This document shows positions 11,922 through 22,700 of a stretch of DNA of 64,000 nt, in pieces. The stretch is from Phoebastria nigripes (lineage: Eukaryota; Chordata; Aves; Procellariiformes; Diomedeidae): NCBI GenBank assembly GCA_035582835.1, contig JAYKAV010000678.1, forward strand, positions 1,271,754 through 1,335,753, read 5' to 3'. The notes below the pieces were generated by a model. The model was not told where the DNA came from and did not search any database. It saw nothing but the letters and a program-made list of their open reading frames with translations. Numbering within the stretch: position 1 is the stretch's first letter; the number at the start of each line of letters is the position of its first letter. Both the position numbers and the translations under genes were made by a program.

Positions 11922-14694
11922 GAAAAAAGTTTAGCCAAACACGGGAGAGTTGTGCAGACACAGAAGAGACAGGTCTAAGTGTACTGAAGCTACTGAAAAG
12001 TCTAAGTATATATGAGGTCTATAGAAAATATAAAGTTTCTTCAGTTAAGGTATTAAGCAACTTTCCTTAGGCCAAATGAAAAATCAATGGCAAACTGAAA
12101 AGGAAACTCTAACATCCAGTGTCTGGTCCCTGTGCCCATTCAAATGGGCCATATTACTGCATTATCAACTATTGAAAAGTTAGGGCTGGTTTCCTGCCCC
12201 CATTTATCAATATGCTTCCTGTTGGTTCTCTGAGACGCCAGCAGACTCCCTTTTGCATTAGTCTTGTGTGGTACTATCTTACTGGCATCCAGTTTTAGAA
12301 GGCAAAGCACAATTACTTTTTTAAGGATGTTTCTGGGCGCTGCTGTGAAGTGTGCTGTAGCTGGGCATTTTTGTCACAACCTAATTCTTACACAAAGAAG
12401 TCTGAGCTCACCTTCCGGCAAAGTGCTCTGTGCTAAAGTGGATTAGACAGCAGTTACATTAAGAAAATTGAAGCAAGATTAGGACATATTTATACGGCGT
12501 TTTGTAAGCAGACCCAGCAAACTTTCTCTATGCTCTGAGCCAGCCAAGTGCGTTGTAGCAACTACAAGGCACTCGGTTCTGGCCAGCTGGCTCATGGCAC
12601 TGTCAAGGCTTGTGTACGGCTGTCTACAAAATACCACGTAAATACACCCATACTTGTAATAGCAATGTGAACAGGGGAGTGGTCGACACTGACCTCTCAA
12701 ATAGCTCCTTTCCAGCTCAAGTGACAGGGATGAGGCAGGCCATGTGTCAGGGGAGGGTGATGGTGTTGCTTTTCAGATGCAGCTTGTGTCTTCTAGCAGG
12801 CTCCCTTTGAAGTACCCAGCTGCCATTTAGCAATGTAGCCCACCCTTGTAAAATGACCTAGCACAGCAGCATCAGGGCTGGCTCCAGCTAACTATCTTCC
12901 CTCTTTGCAAGATGTGGTTGCCAATTTGCAGTTTGCGTGGAGGGACAGAGGGATGGGCTTGCTCTGGACTACTTTGTTCTCTGTGTTTCCTAGTTGTAGA
13001 GCTGCCTTGTTTAATTCAGTCTGTAGTCCCCCTGATTTTTTTTGGAGTTTGTAAAAAAGCAGAATAAACCTAAGTTCTCATTATTTTCAGAACACAATAT
13101 TTTATTTTTTATTGAGTTATGGGTGCTTTTTATTTAAAAGGTCTTGGTTTCTACTGGCAATAACTGCAACATAACTTTTTTTGTTTCAAAACATCCTTGA
13201 AAACTTACATTTGGAGATACAGAGGAGAATTTACCAGGATTTAACCTTCAGTTTCCTTCTGTTCTTGCCTCCGTACTCTCCAAACACTCAGTTTTCATTT
13301 GATGGAAAATTGTTTCAAACATGCTTATTGTCATAATAAAATAAGAAGAATAATCTGAAATAGTTGAATTCCCCAGGAAATAACAGTGATTTTTCTCAAT
13401 TAATACTTGTCATAGAATTTAGTGTGGTCATTCTTTTTTAGGGACCGAAAGGAGACGCTCAGATTTAACATGTGTACCTTGTTAGCAATGTTTTGACAAA
13501 TAGCAGCAGCTGTATAAACTAATCTTTCTGTAGCTTTCACACATGGGACTCAATTAACAATGAGCCACTGTCAGTATCTAATCCTTTCTATCTTTTTTAA
13601 AAGTTTCCTGGTTTCTGTACATTTTTCCATGTGTAACTCAACTATTATTCTTACCTATAAACTGAGGCAAGAGACAGATTGTAAATGGATTGACCTTGCA
13701 TGACATTTTATATGTGATTTATAGAAGATGATGGCACTTGTGTTTATATTCCTGGTAAATTCAGATTGAAGTGAAGATTAAAGTCTGTTATTTGCAGAAC
13801 GTTGTAATGACTGCAGAATCTAGAATAAAGCTTTGTTTGAAATTCCTGTGTTTGAAGCTCTGAAGTGTAGAGAACCAAGAAGTATTGCCCTTGGTACGTT
13901 ATTCAACCTTGTGGTAGTAAGTAAGAGGAGGAAGAGCTCTGTGGGTGTTGGTTATAGTAAGCCTGTGGACCCATGGTATGTATTGTGCAAAAGTCTGTAT
14001 TTACCTATGGCACAGTCCAGGCACAAGACTTTGACATTCCAAATAATTTTGCCTTTAACTAATTTTCAAATGGATCTGTGGCCAGAAATTGAAGTATTAG
14101 AGATGTCCACAGTGGGACTTTTGGAATTTTTGAGGTGTCTTAGAATAACAGCAAGTACAAATGCAAGCTCCATTTTAAATGCACTTGACATTTGAACCTT
14201 CCATTTGAAATTCCTGCACTAGAATTATCTAAAGAGGACATTCTGGAATTACAGGGGCTTCTTGTCTTTGGCAAGTGAGCAGCAAGAAGGCAAAAGGATA
14301 TAAAGACAGAGTCCAAACAATATGTCATTAATTTTTTCTTTCACCTAGTAAAACTTCAGTAAAGCTTGAATTGCTAAATTCATAGTAGGCTATTGTCACT
14401 ACTTGCCAAATAGTACATGCTTGTGCATCTGTCTAATCCATATTTGAAAGCCACAAACAGAAGCACATAATTTGGCACAGCACCAGAAGCATGCCTCGGC
14501 ACACTTCTGGAGATTCTTCCAAATGACTTACTGATTCAAAAATTCTATACTGTTTGCCTGTGTGCGCGCTTTGAGTGTCTGGAGTTTAGCGTGAATTCTG
14601 CCAGAAAACTATGTGCGTTATGTTTGAATTGGGGATATGATGATTATGTATCCCTACTAATTTACCAGGAGTTCTAGATGTATTACGAAGGTTT
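11922..14694. other. Non-coding stretch, one doubtful MIR trace
   Basis: Mostly unique AT-rich DNA. A 120-codon plus-strand frame at 13833-14195 has no recognisable domain. At about 13640-13720 the sequence AACTGAGGCAAGAGACAG and its flanks recall the MIR core in minus orientation, but gaps make the call too weak for its own entry. Confidence 0.5.
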
Positions 14695-14737
<43 letters not shown>

Positions 14738-14744
14738 GTGTGTG
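14695..14744 (+). repeat. (TTG)14 microsatellite with TG tail
   Basis: Fourteen uninterrupted TTG units run from 14695 to 14736 and merge into four TG units ending near 14744. Read in one phase it gives a run of cysteines, which is an artefact of the repeat and not a protein. Perfect units suggest recent expansion and probable length polymorphism. Confidence 0.97.
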
Positions 14745-16043
14745 CAAGGAATGGTGGTGTTTCTACTAAGAGAAAATTCACAGAGACAATGTACATGAAA
14801 TGGGCTGGTGATGAAGAGTGCTTTTTAGAGTTGCTTTTTTTTCAGTTACTTTGTTTTCTACTATTTCTTTACTCTCTTTGTGTTGAATTTTTAAAATAGG
14901 GGATAGAATAGTGCTTAGAGACCTCAAAAGTAGAGTACAAACTCCTCCATAAAATAAATTCCACAGTCAAGAAATCAGTTTTTTTCCTCCCATAGTAACC
15001 ATTGTTCCTTATGTTAATCCCCTCAGGCTCTGGCACATCTTTTATTTCACAGTGAAGTGTTTCAAATATTCAGATAAATTTAAGGGTGCAACTCCATGAA
15101 ACAGCTGAGATGACCTCATGGACAGCCGCTGCAAAAAGGGGCCCTTCCCCCCCCGTCCCCTCCACCCAGCTTCCCGCAGCAACCTTCTCTTGCCCCGGCA
15201 CTGGGGTTGGTTGTCTCACTGCTTTGCTGATCTCTATTTCATGCTGGCAGGAAGTGTTTAGGTGGTCAGGGGATGAACTTAGTCTGGGAACTGATCTGGT
15301 TAAAATACTGAATTTAAAAACCAGATGTAATGTTCTAATAGTTTGAAATATAATGCAATGAAACGTAGCACAAAAGTAATCAGCCGTTTCATTTTTTGAA
15401 GGGGCTTGAGTTTGTCCTTTAGTTTTAAAAGAGTAATCTTGTTTCTTTCATGCTTCTTTGCCACTCTAGATGTAAATACACAAAATCCTAAGTAATTTAT
15501 TCTGTAGTATTCCAGTATAAATTACTGTTGTGGGCACAGGTGTTTTAGAAGTGAAAAAAGATGCTTTAGAAGAGGAAAAGATGCTTTTATTCCAAAGCAA
15601 GCTTTCCAAAGGGGTATTATATTATACCAGAATAGCTGTTCTGGTAAATTTGCTATGTTGGACAAATCTTTTTGTGAACAAATACATTTTTTGATTGCAA
15701 ACTGTATGTACAAGAAAGTGAAGTAGATGCATCTGTACCCTGTGTTTCATACTTATGTCCATATTTCAGCTGAACAATGACAGACATCATAAAAACAGAG
15801 AGAGAAATCTGCATTTTCTTAGATTTGAAAACCTTAGATGTAGAAATATTGTCACCTGAGAGTTTTCATTGTGTTTTTTTTATTGATGAGCAGGGAGTGT
15901 GCTGAAAGATGAGAGTGATGAAAGACAACTCATGCCATAAGCTGAGCTTCTGGCTTTTAGTCTGGACATTACTACTAGGACAGACAGGCAAGTACAGCAT
16001 ATTCTGTCACAACAAGAAAAAGACAAAGCCCGTTTTGTTTTCT
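14745..16043. other. Non-coding stretch, nothing recognised
   Basis: Unique AT-rich sequence, with one GC-richer pocket at about 15115-15200 including a run of eight Cs. No gene, RNA or repeat family recognised. Confidence 0.55.
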
Positions 16044-16048
16044 CTCAG
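16044..16048. repeat. Target-site duplication, left copy (CTCAG)
   Basis: CTCAG directly precedes the TG end of the solo LTR and is repeated exactly at 16883-16887 after its CA end. A 5-bp duplication is typical of class III (ERVL-like) integrases. Confidence 0.85.
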
Positions 16049-16231
16049 TGTGGTAGGTTGACCTTGTCTGGCTGCCAGATGCCCACCCAGCTGCTCTCTC
16101 ACTCTGCCTCCTCAACAGGACAGGGGAGAAAATAAGGCAAGAAAGCTGGTGGGTCGAGATAAAGACAGGGAGGTCACTTACAAATTACCCTCACAGGTAG
16201 AACAGACTCAATTTGGGGAGAATTAATCTAA

Positions 16232-16237
16232 TTTATT
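16232..16237 (-). promoter_or_regulatory. LTR poly(A) signal
   Basis: AATAAA on the minus strand (TTTATT on plus), about 185 bp from the U5 end of the solo LTR and about 465 bp downstream of the TATA-like box in the LTR's sense direction. Confidence 0.75.
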
Positions 16238-16450
16238 GCCAATTAAAATAGAGTTGGATGGTGAGAAACAAAGAAAAAACTAAACCACCTTCCCCCCACC
16301 TCCCCCTTCTTTCCAGGCTCAACTTCACTCCTTCATTCCTGGCTCCTCTACCTCCCTCCACCCCCGGCCCTAGTGGTGCAGGGGGATGGGGAATTAGGGT
16401 TGCGGTCAGTACATAACAGCTCCTCTCTGCCTCTCCTTCCTCCTTTTCCC

Positions 16451-16605
16451 CTGCTCCAGTGTGGATCTTCTCCACGGAGTACAGTCCTTTAGGAAGTATC
16501 CACCTGCTCCAGTGTGGAGTCCTTCATAGGCTGCAGTGTGGACATCTGCTCTGGCGTGGTCCTCTCCACAGGCTGCAGGGAAATATCTGCTCCACCGTGG
16601 TCCTG
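16451..16605. repeat. Imperfect tandem repeat inside the solo LTR
   Basis: Four units begin with CTGCTCCAGTGTGG or a close variant at 16451, 16504, 16546 and 16587 (spacings 53, 42 and 41 bp), and most contain a TCCACA/TCCACG motif and a GGCTGCAG. Variable copy number of this unit is a feature of the LTR family as I recall it; here four decayed units remain. Confidence 0.8.
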
Positions 16606-16700
16606 GAGCACCTCCTCCATATCCTCCTTCTGTGAACTTGGTGTTCGCAGGGCTGTTTCTCACACTTTTTTTTTCCTCATTCCTCACTGTCTTGCCCTTT

Positions 16701-16708
16701 CTTAAATA
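16701..16708 (-). promoter_or_regulatory. LTR TATA-like box
   Basis: TATTTAAG on the minus strand, about 175 bp inside the U3 end of the solo LTR. It is placed correctly relative to the downstream poly(A) signal. Whether it is active is not visible from sequence. Confidence 0.65.
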
Positions 16709-16882
16709 CATTTTCCCAGAGGCACTACCATCTTGGCTGAGGGTCTCGGCTGTGCCCTGCGGTGGGTCTGTTGGAGCCGGCTGGAGCCAGCTATGGCCGG
16801 CATGGGGCAGCCCCTAACTCTTCCACAGAGGCCACCCCTGCAGCCCCTCGCTGCCAATGCCTTGACACCTACACCCAGTACA

Positions 16883-16887
16883 CTCAG
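16883..16887. repeat. Target-site duplication, right copy (CTCAG)
   Basis: Exact copy of the five bases at 16044-16048, directly after the CA end of the solo LTR. Confidence 0.85.
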
Positions 16888-18471
16888 CATTAGAGGATGT
16901 CCTTTCCTTTTGGAAGAAAACTCCATTCACTGCATATACCATGGGGCATTAAGCCTTCCCTTAATAGGTAACGAAGAAGGAAGTGAGACACTCCGCTTCT
17001 TCCTTCATGCTTCCTTCAAACTTACTGCATTAAGCTAAGCATATATCAGATATGCAAAGCATCTGAAATGTATTCTGCAAGGAATTTCTCAAAGACTTGG
17101 TATGGAACAAAAAGACTTCAACAATTACACTCACTACTTTGAACACAGTTTTCAAGCATAGCTCTACATGTAAGGAGGATGAGACGTGTCAGCAGTTGCT
17201 TCAGCTGAGGTTTTGGGTGAGCTTAAATCATGGAGGTGTGAGTGAAATCTGTGTTAGTGTAGGTAAACAGCTATTTGGCATCTGTGTGGGAAACTGTGGT
17301 TTAGTATTACAGGACCGATTTGTTAATTTCAAAACTTTTGACATGAAACTTTGTATTTGCCTACTTTCATTTTGTGGTTGGAGGCTCCAAAACTAAATGC
17401 CACCATTTTTCAGGCCAGGACCCTCTTCCCCTCCCCCAAACAATAAAGAAATTGCAATTTTAGGACAGTAGTGTGATACAGTTATTATCCTTCAAATGGG
17501 TTTACGGTTTTCTCTCTGTATGGAAAGCAGTTTAAAGTAAGTTAAATAAGCACAGCTGCAAACTTAGCTACTCTCTTCTACACTCCAGTAAAAACTTTGT
17601 ACCAGCTCTTGGTGTGAACATTCTCAACTTGTGCTGAGTGCCTTTGTGCAGGGAAATTTATTGCATTGGCAGAGTTTAGTAATATGATGGCATTGCTAAC
17701 TCTGGACAACGCTGCAGTGATTGCCCAGTGTAGACAGACCGTTAAATGAAATACATCTTGGAAGCTACCATATTTTCCTGTGTAAATGATGTGGATGGGC
17801 TGCTGAAGAGAGAATTCAGCTGTTTATATGTTGTCCATATTTGGGACTTTTNAAAAGAAGGCTAAAAACTGACTTATTTGCTCTAAAATTCCATTGACAT
17901 TGCCAAGAATAAAAGTCATTTTTTTCTTGAACATTTAATAGAAAAAAAGTTCCTCAGTAATGACTTTTGTGAGGTTAACAATTAATCATCAACAGAATTG
18001 GGATTAAAAATTTGTAGAAGTAGTACACGAAAAATAACATGAAAATGAATGTTATAATTAATGCTATTCTACAGTTACAGGATCACAAAAATGCATCCAA
18101 TATAATGAATAAAATTTTTATATGTATCCCTAACTTCAAACCAGGGAAATTAATTTCCTGAGGTAAATTTCTATTAAAATGATATGAAAGATTGGCTCTT
18201 TTTTTATTTTTCCAGTTTAGTTTATTCAAGAAGGTTTTTTACGATTGATAATAAATGCAATACATGTGTGTTTGGACCTGTGTATAGATTTGTCAAATTC
18301 TTCAAAGATCTATTTTCATTTTGCACACACCCATTCAGAGTGTAAACTGTCTGTCTGAGCTCCTCTCAGTCAATGGTCAGGAACTTGGATTCCGTACAAA
18401 CAATTCTCTGGGAATTTGGGTAAGGGTCTTCAGTTTCATTAGTGAGCTCCTCATTAATGCCTGCCTGAATG
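16888..18471. other. Non-coding stretch, nothing recognised
   Basis: AT-rich unique DNA. The 99-101-codon frames at 16733-17396 partly overlap the LTR edge and show no domain. One unresolved base lies at 17852. Confidence 0.55.
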
Positions 18472-18506
18472 GAGGTCAAAGGCAAAACTGCTTTGGACAT
18501 CAGTAG
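18472..18506. repeat. Remnant of a palindrome-type ancient repeat
   Basis: The stretch AGGTCAAAGGCAAAACTG followed by GGACATCAGTAGG matches the old sauropsid pattern AGTCAATGGCAAAACTCCCATTGACTTCAGTGG with several substitutions. It directly abuts the MIR-like SINE that follows. Short and diverged, so only moderately supported. Confidence 0.5.
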
Positions 18507-18628
18507 GTGCCTCAGCTGCTCAGCTCTCAGACTAAAACTCCTAATATGTTTGCTTATCTCCCAGTCGTGGTAAGGCTTAATCATGTTTGTAAGACACTTC
18601 GAAGCACTTGGATAAAAAGCAGTGCAGT
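18507..18628 (+). repeat. Ancient MIR-like (CORE-type) SINE tail
   Basis: In order it shows GTGCCTCAG, CTAATATGTTTGCTTATCT, GTGGTAAGGCTTAATCATG, TTTGTAAGACACTTCGAAG and CTTGGATAAAAAGCAGTG. These correspond to the MIR/related SINE order CCTCAG - cTTACCTACCT - GTTGTGAGGATTAAT - TGTAAAGCGCTTTGAGATCC - TCGGATGAAAAGCGCTAT. This is the 3' half of an amniote SINE. The match is co-linear over ~120 bp with many substitutions. The subfamily is not assigned. Confidence 0.65.
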
Positions 18629-19171
18629 GGTTATCAGCATAAAATCTACAATTCTCCGTGGTTATTGCATTGTGCTGTCTTGGAGACTGCTGTATTACCT
18701 TGTTTCTAAAATAGGAAATTACTGTGGTATTTCAGAGGTTGTGGTTTTGGAACTGTCAATAAATCCTGATAAGGAGTATATATAAAAGTCCAGAAGCTAT
18801 GGACCAGGTTTTTAAGTATTCTGTGTTCTGTTTTGGCTTGCTGATTGGGCACAAGTTTTTCAGATTTTACCCTTACGATATTAATTTTAAGCTGATGGAA
18901 AAAAAGATATTTTTCCTGAAGTCGATGAAATTAAAATGAAGAATTGGGCATTCCGGTAGACCAGAAAAAGAGANGAAGTTGTGTTCTCATATAAAATAAT
19001 GAAGTCTTTCTTTTTAGGGGCTTCATTGTCAAAACCTAAGTCCAGTTTTGTACGTGTAGTTTTGTGTTCTCAATTATGCCTAAAATCTTCTAAGTGAATT
19101 GTCAGCTGGGGGAAAATTGGGGAAAAAAAGGCTTCTGTTGTGTCCAAAAATGAGTTTGCATTTCTGAGTAA
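18629..19171. other. Non-coding stretch, nothing recognised
   Basis: AT-rich unique sequence between the SINE tail and the second LTR candidate. One unresolved base lies at 18974. Confidence 0.55.
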
Positions 19172-19176
19172 AGCAC
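19172..19176. repeat. Possible target-site duplication, left copy (AGCAC)
   Basis: AGCAC precedes the TG at 19177 and recurs at 19725-19729. A match of this length next to a CA within about 1 kb has a modest chance of arising at random, so it supports but does not prove the LTR borders. Confidence 0.45.
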
Positions 19177-19724
19177 TGATGCGTCACTCCGGGAGAATGG
19201 AGTCCGGCCGCTTTATTGCACAGACAGAGAGGAAGAACGATCCCACAATGGGTGGTATAGTCTAACAGTAGACAACTGTTGGCAGTAGTGCCACATTTGG
19301 CACTGAGAGAGTTTTGGTTTGGCTTAATGACAGTGAGCTACATTGCTTTTTAAAATAATTTTGGCACCCAGCACCAGAAACATACACCCTGTTGGTATAA
19401 TCTGTAATTGAGCGTGATTCAGAACAGAAATAGAAAGTGTAGTTACAGGCAGGACAACACATTTGGACACTCCTTATCTAGCAGTGGTGGAATGGCTGTT
19501 ACAGGTCTCCTTGTCTTTGGCACCGAAGGATGCTGTATCAAAAGGCGGAGTATATGAAACCATGAACAAAAAAACCCCAGCAAATGCAAACCGCAAAAAC
19601 CAAACCCCCCAAACTTGGAGTTTTTTCCTTTTTATTCTGTGTTCGTGCTGGATGTCCCCCTCTCTGCTGTCCTGCAGTTCAGAGGAGGGCTGTGGCAGGG
19701 TTGGCTTCTGCAGTGTTCCTTCCA
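19177..19724 (-). mobile_element. Probable second solo LTR
   Basis: Read on the minus strand, the left end looks like a retroviral R-U5 boundary: a poly(A) signal AATAAA at 19212-19217, then CGGCCGGACTCCATTCTCC and a CA terminus (TG on plus at 19177). CpG content is raised only in this 40-bp end, as in U5 regions. A copy of the five bases AGCAC lies just before 19177 (19172-19176) and again at 19725-19729, right after a CA at 19723-19724, giving a 548-bp TG...CA element with a 5-bp duplication. An ATAAAAAG TATA-like box lies at 19628-19635 on minus. The right border is the weak point: a GCAC match at 19371-19374 would instead give a 194-bp element. Confidence 0.5.
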
Positions 19725-19729
19725 AGCAC
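19725..19729. repeat. Possible target-site duplication, right copy (AGCAC)
   Basis: Second copy of AGCAC, directly following the CA at 19723-19724. Confidence 0.45.
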
Positions 19730-22700
19730 TGTTGTGGTTGGAGCGCACACTAATTAATGATGTTGAGCATGGACAAGTATCAGTCTGAAAATGGTAAAAA
19801 CTGCCCCCAAAAGACTAGGAGCTACCACTGTGATTAACCAGTTAAAGTCTGGAATAAAAGTTTTTTCAGAAGTGCCTGCCGAAAAATCTGGTCTCACTGG
19901 CATAAAAGAGAAGACTGAGGGTTTAGTCTGGTTTCAGGTGGACTGGTGTCTGTTTTATAGAAAAGCACCACTGAAATGGTTGATAATCTCAGCTGAGAAA
20001 CCCAAGAATGAATAGGCATGGTTAACTGAATGATTGTTTCCCTCTTTGATGTGGTTCCTTTAGAAAATCATTAAGGCACATTGAGAGACCAGTGAGAGGA
20101 AACTACTGCCCCTGTTTGTGTGTGATTTGCTCTGTAGTTGGCGGATTTGAGCCATTAGCAGGCCTGTTTTATCTGCTACTTTTAGTTGTGTTTTACACCC
20201 CTCCTGCCCCACAAAAACCTGAACAAACCGAGCACATTATGCATTTGGTCCTTTTCTATTAAAACTGCCATAGGAGCCCTGAGGTATTGGAACTGCTATC
20301 GACAAGTTCCGTGATGAATGGCTGCAGAGAAGTAAATGTTTGCAGTACTGTCTCTGGTTCTTCACTTTCAAAGTGACTTACAGCACAAGGGCAAAAGCTG
20401 GATGGACAGATAAAGGAAAAGAAAGTCACTCGGCATTGTTCGCAAAGTGATGTTAGTTACAAAAGCCGGGAGAATGAAGCCTCTTCAGTCTAAACCATTT
20501 TGAATACCCAAAGTGGCACTTTTACAAACAATATATCCATCTAAAGGAGGAGGAGAGCATTTATAAAATTAGGAGGAATTCTGCAGACCACATTTATCAG
20601 TAAAAATGTGAAGAGGAAGAAGTAATCACAGGACTTTTTTCTTGGTTGGGTTTTTTTTTCTCCTGGTTGCATGTTAATACTATTGCTGCTAACAATATCT
20701 GCAGCTACAACTGGTTTTGAGCAGATTTGTGTTTTTCTGATTTTTTTTTTGTTTCCTGCCTTGTCGCACAAAATGTCACTCCTTGTCCATATAAGCACTT
20801 TCTTGATCAGACACCTTTGCGCCTTGAGATACGATCTGGAATTCATTGGCTTATCTCTTTAATGCCATTGGAGGTGAAAAAAAGGCTGTTTCCCTCTTGC
20901 TAATTATGGTGAAGTGCCACGTTATGTTGTATTGTAGTTAACAACTTCAGGGGCACNGAGAGCCTTTAGTTTTGCCTCTTGGGAGTGGGACTTTTCCTCT
21001 TTCGCTCAGCTCCAGGAAACTTGAACATTTGTATTTTCAAGACCACATACCATTGGGAAGGAAGCAGGGGTGGAGATGTGTGCAGAGATTAAGTGGATAT
21101 GAGAGGCAGTGTGCTTTGTAAAGATCTAATAACTGCAGAATTTTGAGAAAGACACACTCTGTCTGGCATGTCCTTTGGCAGTTTTAAGAGTTCATTGACA
21201 ATACTGCTAAATCTAGCAACCTGTCAGAAAATTCCATGTAGAACTAACTGTTTTTCATGTGTGGTTGTCACAGACTACACTTTTTTGCATACCATTCCCT
21301 TCTTGCACTTCAGCATACATAACGTGTATGCAACGTGTGTGTCTGTGTGTGTGCTTGTGTGCGGGTGCACAAGCTTTCATACACTCTAGTTGTGTTTTTC
21401 TGGAATATATATTTAATATTTATCATGGTAAAGGAATTCCATAACTGTGGGAACTATTTAGTAAAAAATAACTTTAAAAATATTTTGATCAGTTTAGCAT
21501 TAACTCTTCCCACTCTGATGTTGCATCTGCAAGTGATAGTCTGGTTTTAAATTTGGACCCCTAAATTCTGTGCCTCTACTTACTTTAATTTGTTATGAGG
21601 TAATATTTTGGTAAAAATAGAGCATTCAGATGAAATCCAGATTTACTAAGTATTTTGTAACTTGATGGTACCACTCAAACTTTTGTCATGCACACTGTTG
21701 GAAATTCATTTAACAGCGTACCAGCTGAGAACAAATTTTCCTTTCCTTTCCTGTCAGAAACCCCTAAACGTATTAGCTCAAGGCCAGATTCAGTGTGCTT
21801 CATAGCTACACTTAAATGCTTCTGCAGGGCAACATGTCCTACAGCAATATATACTTTGTGGATTCTTACAGTAAGAACAGAAGCAGTACATTCCTGCAAA
21901 TTGAATTATTCATGTTTATATCAGTGAATAAAAACTGTACATGTATCATTTTTCCTTTTTATCAAATAGTCCATTAAACTAAAATCAGTGAGAATCCTCA
22001 ATGTACCATGCTCTTCCTTGCTTTATTTCTTCACAGTTTTCCTGGTGTTTTTTTGTGATGCGAAGGAGCAGTATGTGCCTGTGGATCGGACAAGGCAGGA
22101 ACAGGTTGCAGGGATGGCAGTGCGAACAGTTTCGCGGCAGGGAGTATGAGTGTAGCAGGAAGGAGCACACTCAGTTTTTCTGTCTACAGACCTAATCCTA
22201 CTGTGGAGGAAGCCATAGGCTTCAATATCAACACATCAAGTCCCCAGTGAAGAGGATTTCTCAAAAAGTGGAGCTTTTGAGAAGACTGGATGTGAGACTC
22301 GTTCTCCCAGGCATATAAATCTGTGCGGAACAGCCTGCCTGTGTGATTAATGTATTTCCTGTTCCTGCTGTATTCTGGTTCTGCAGCACTGACACATTCA
22401 AGTGATAGTAATTTATTTTCTAGGATGAGTATCAGTCTTCTTATTTGGCAAAAGAAAAGCTGGGACTACCTTTTTAATATTTACTTTCTTTTTATGCCTC
22501 TCAACTTTGGGCTAAATGAGAAAGTTGACTAAATCAACCAAAATCTTCTTTTGAATAGGAAAAATATGTAATTGAAGCAAAAACAAATAAAAGTGGGCAG
22601 GTAAAATGAGATTCCAACATGGTTTTCTCAATAATTAGCATACATATTACTCTAAAAATATGAAGAGGCTAGACGACCAGTATCGTCTTGTCTGAAAGTT

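Larger units (their letters stand above)
16049..16882 (-). mobile_element. Solo LTR of an avian endogenous retrovirus (ERVL-like)
   Basis: The element starts with TGTGGTAGG and ends with CCCAGTACA, giving canonical TG...CA borders, and has perfect 5-bp flanking repeats (CTCAG). Regulatory signals lie on the minus strand: a TATA-like TATTTAAG at 16701-16708 and a poly(A) signal AATAAA at 16232-16237, so U3 is to the right and U5 to the left. No gag, pol or env sequence adjoins it, so it is a solo LTR left by recombination between the two LTRs of a provirus. Its sequence resembles a widespread neoavian LTR family whose name I do not assert. The middle carries an imperfect tandem repeat. A CCAAT box expected in U3 is not intact. 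Frames of 60-101 codons within it are not genes. Confidence 0.9.

Noticed and set aside
13640..13720. Possible MIR in minus orientation
   Set aside because: AACTGAGGCA block is suggestive, but the rest needs several gaps.
13833..14195. 120-codon plus-strand open frame
   Set aside because: No recognisable family, AT-rich unique DNA, no splice signals.
16406..17038. Frames of 60-101 codons on both strands
   Set aside because: They lie inside or across the edge of the solo LTR, which is non-coding.
22188..22255. Possible palindromic repeat (GACCTAATCCTACT start)
   Set aside because: No second arm and the central block is too diverged.
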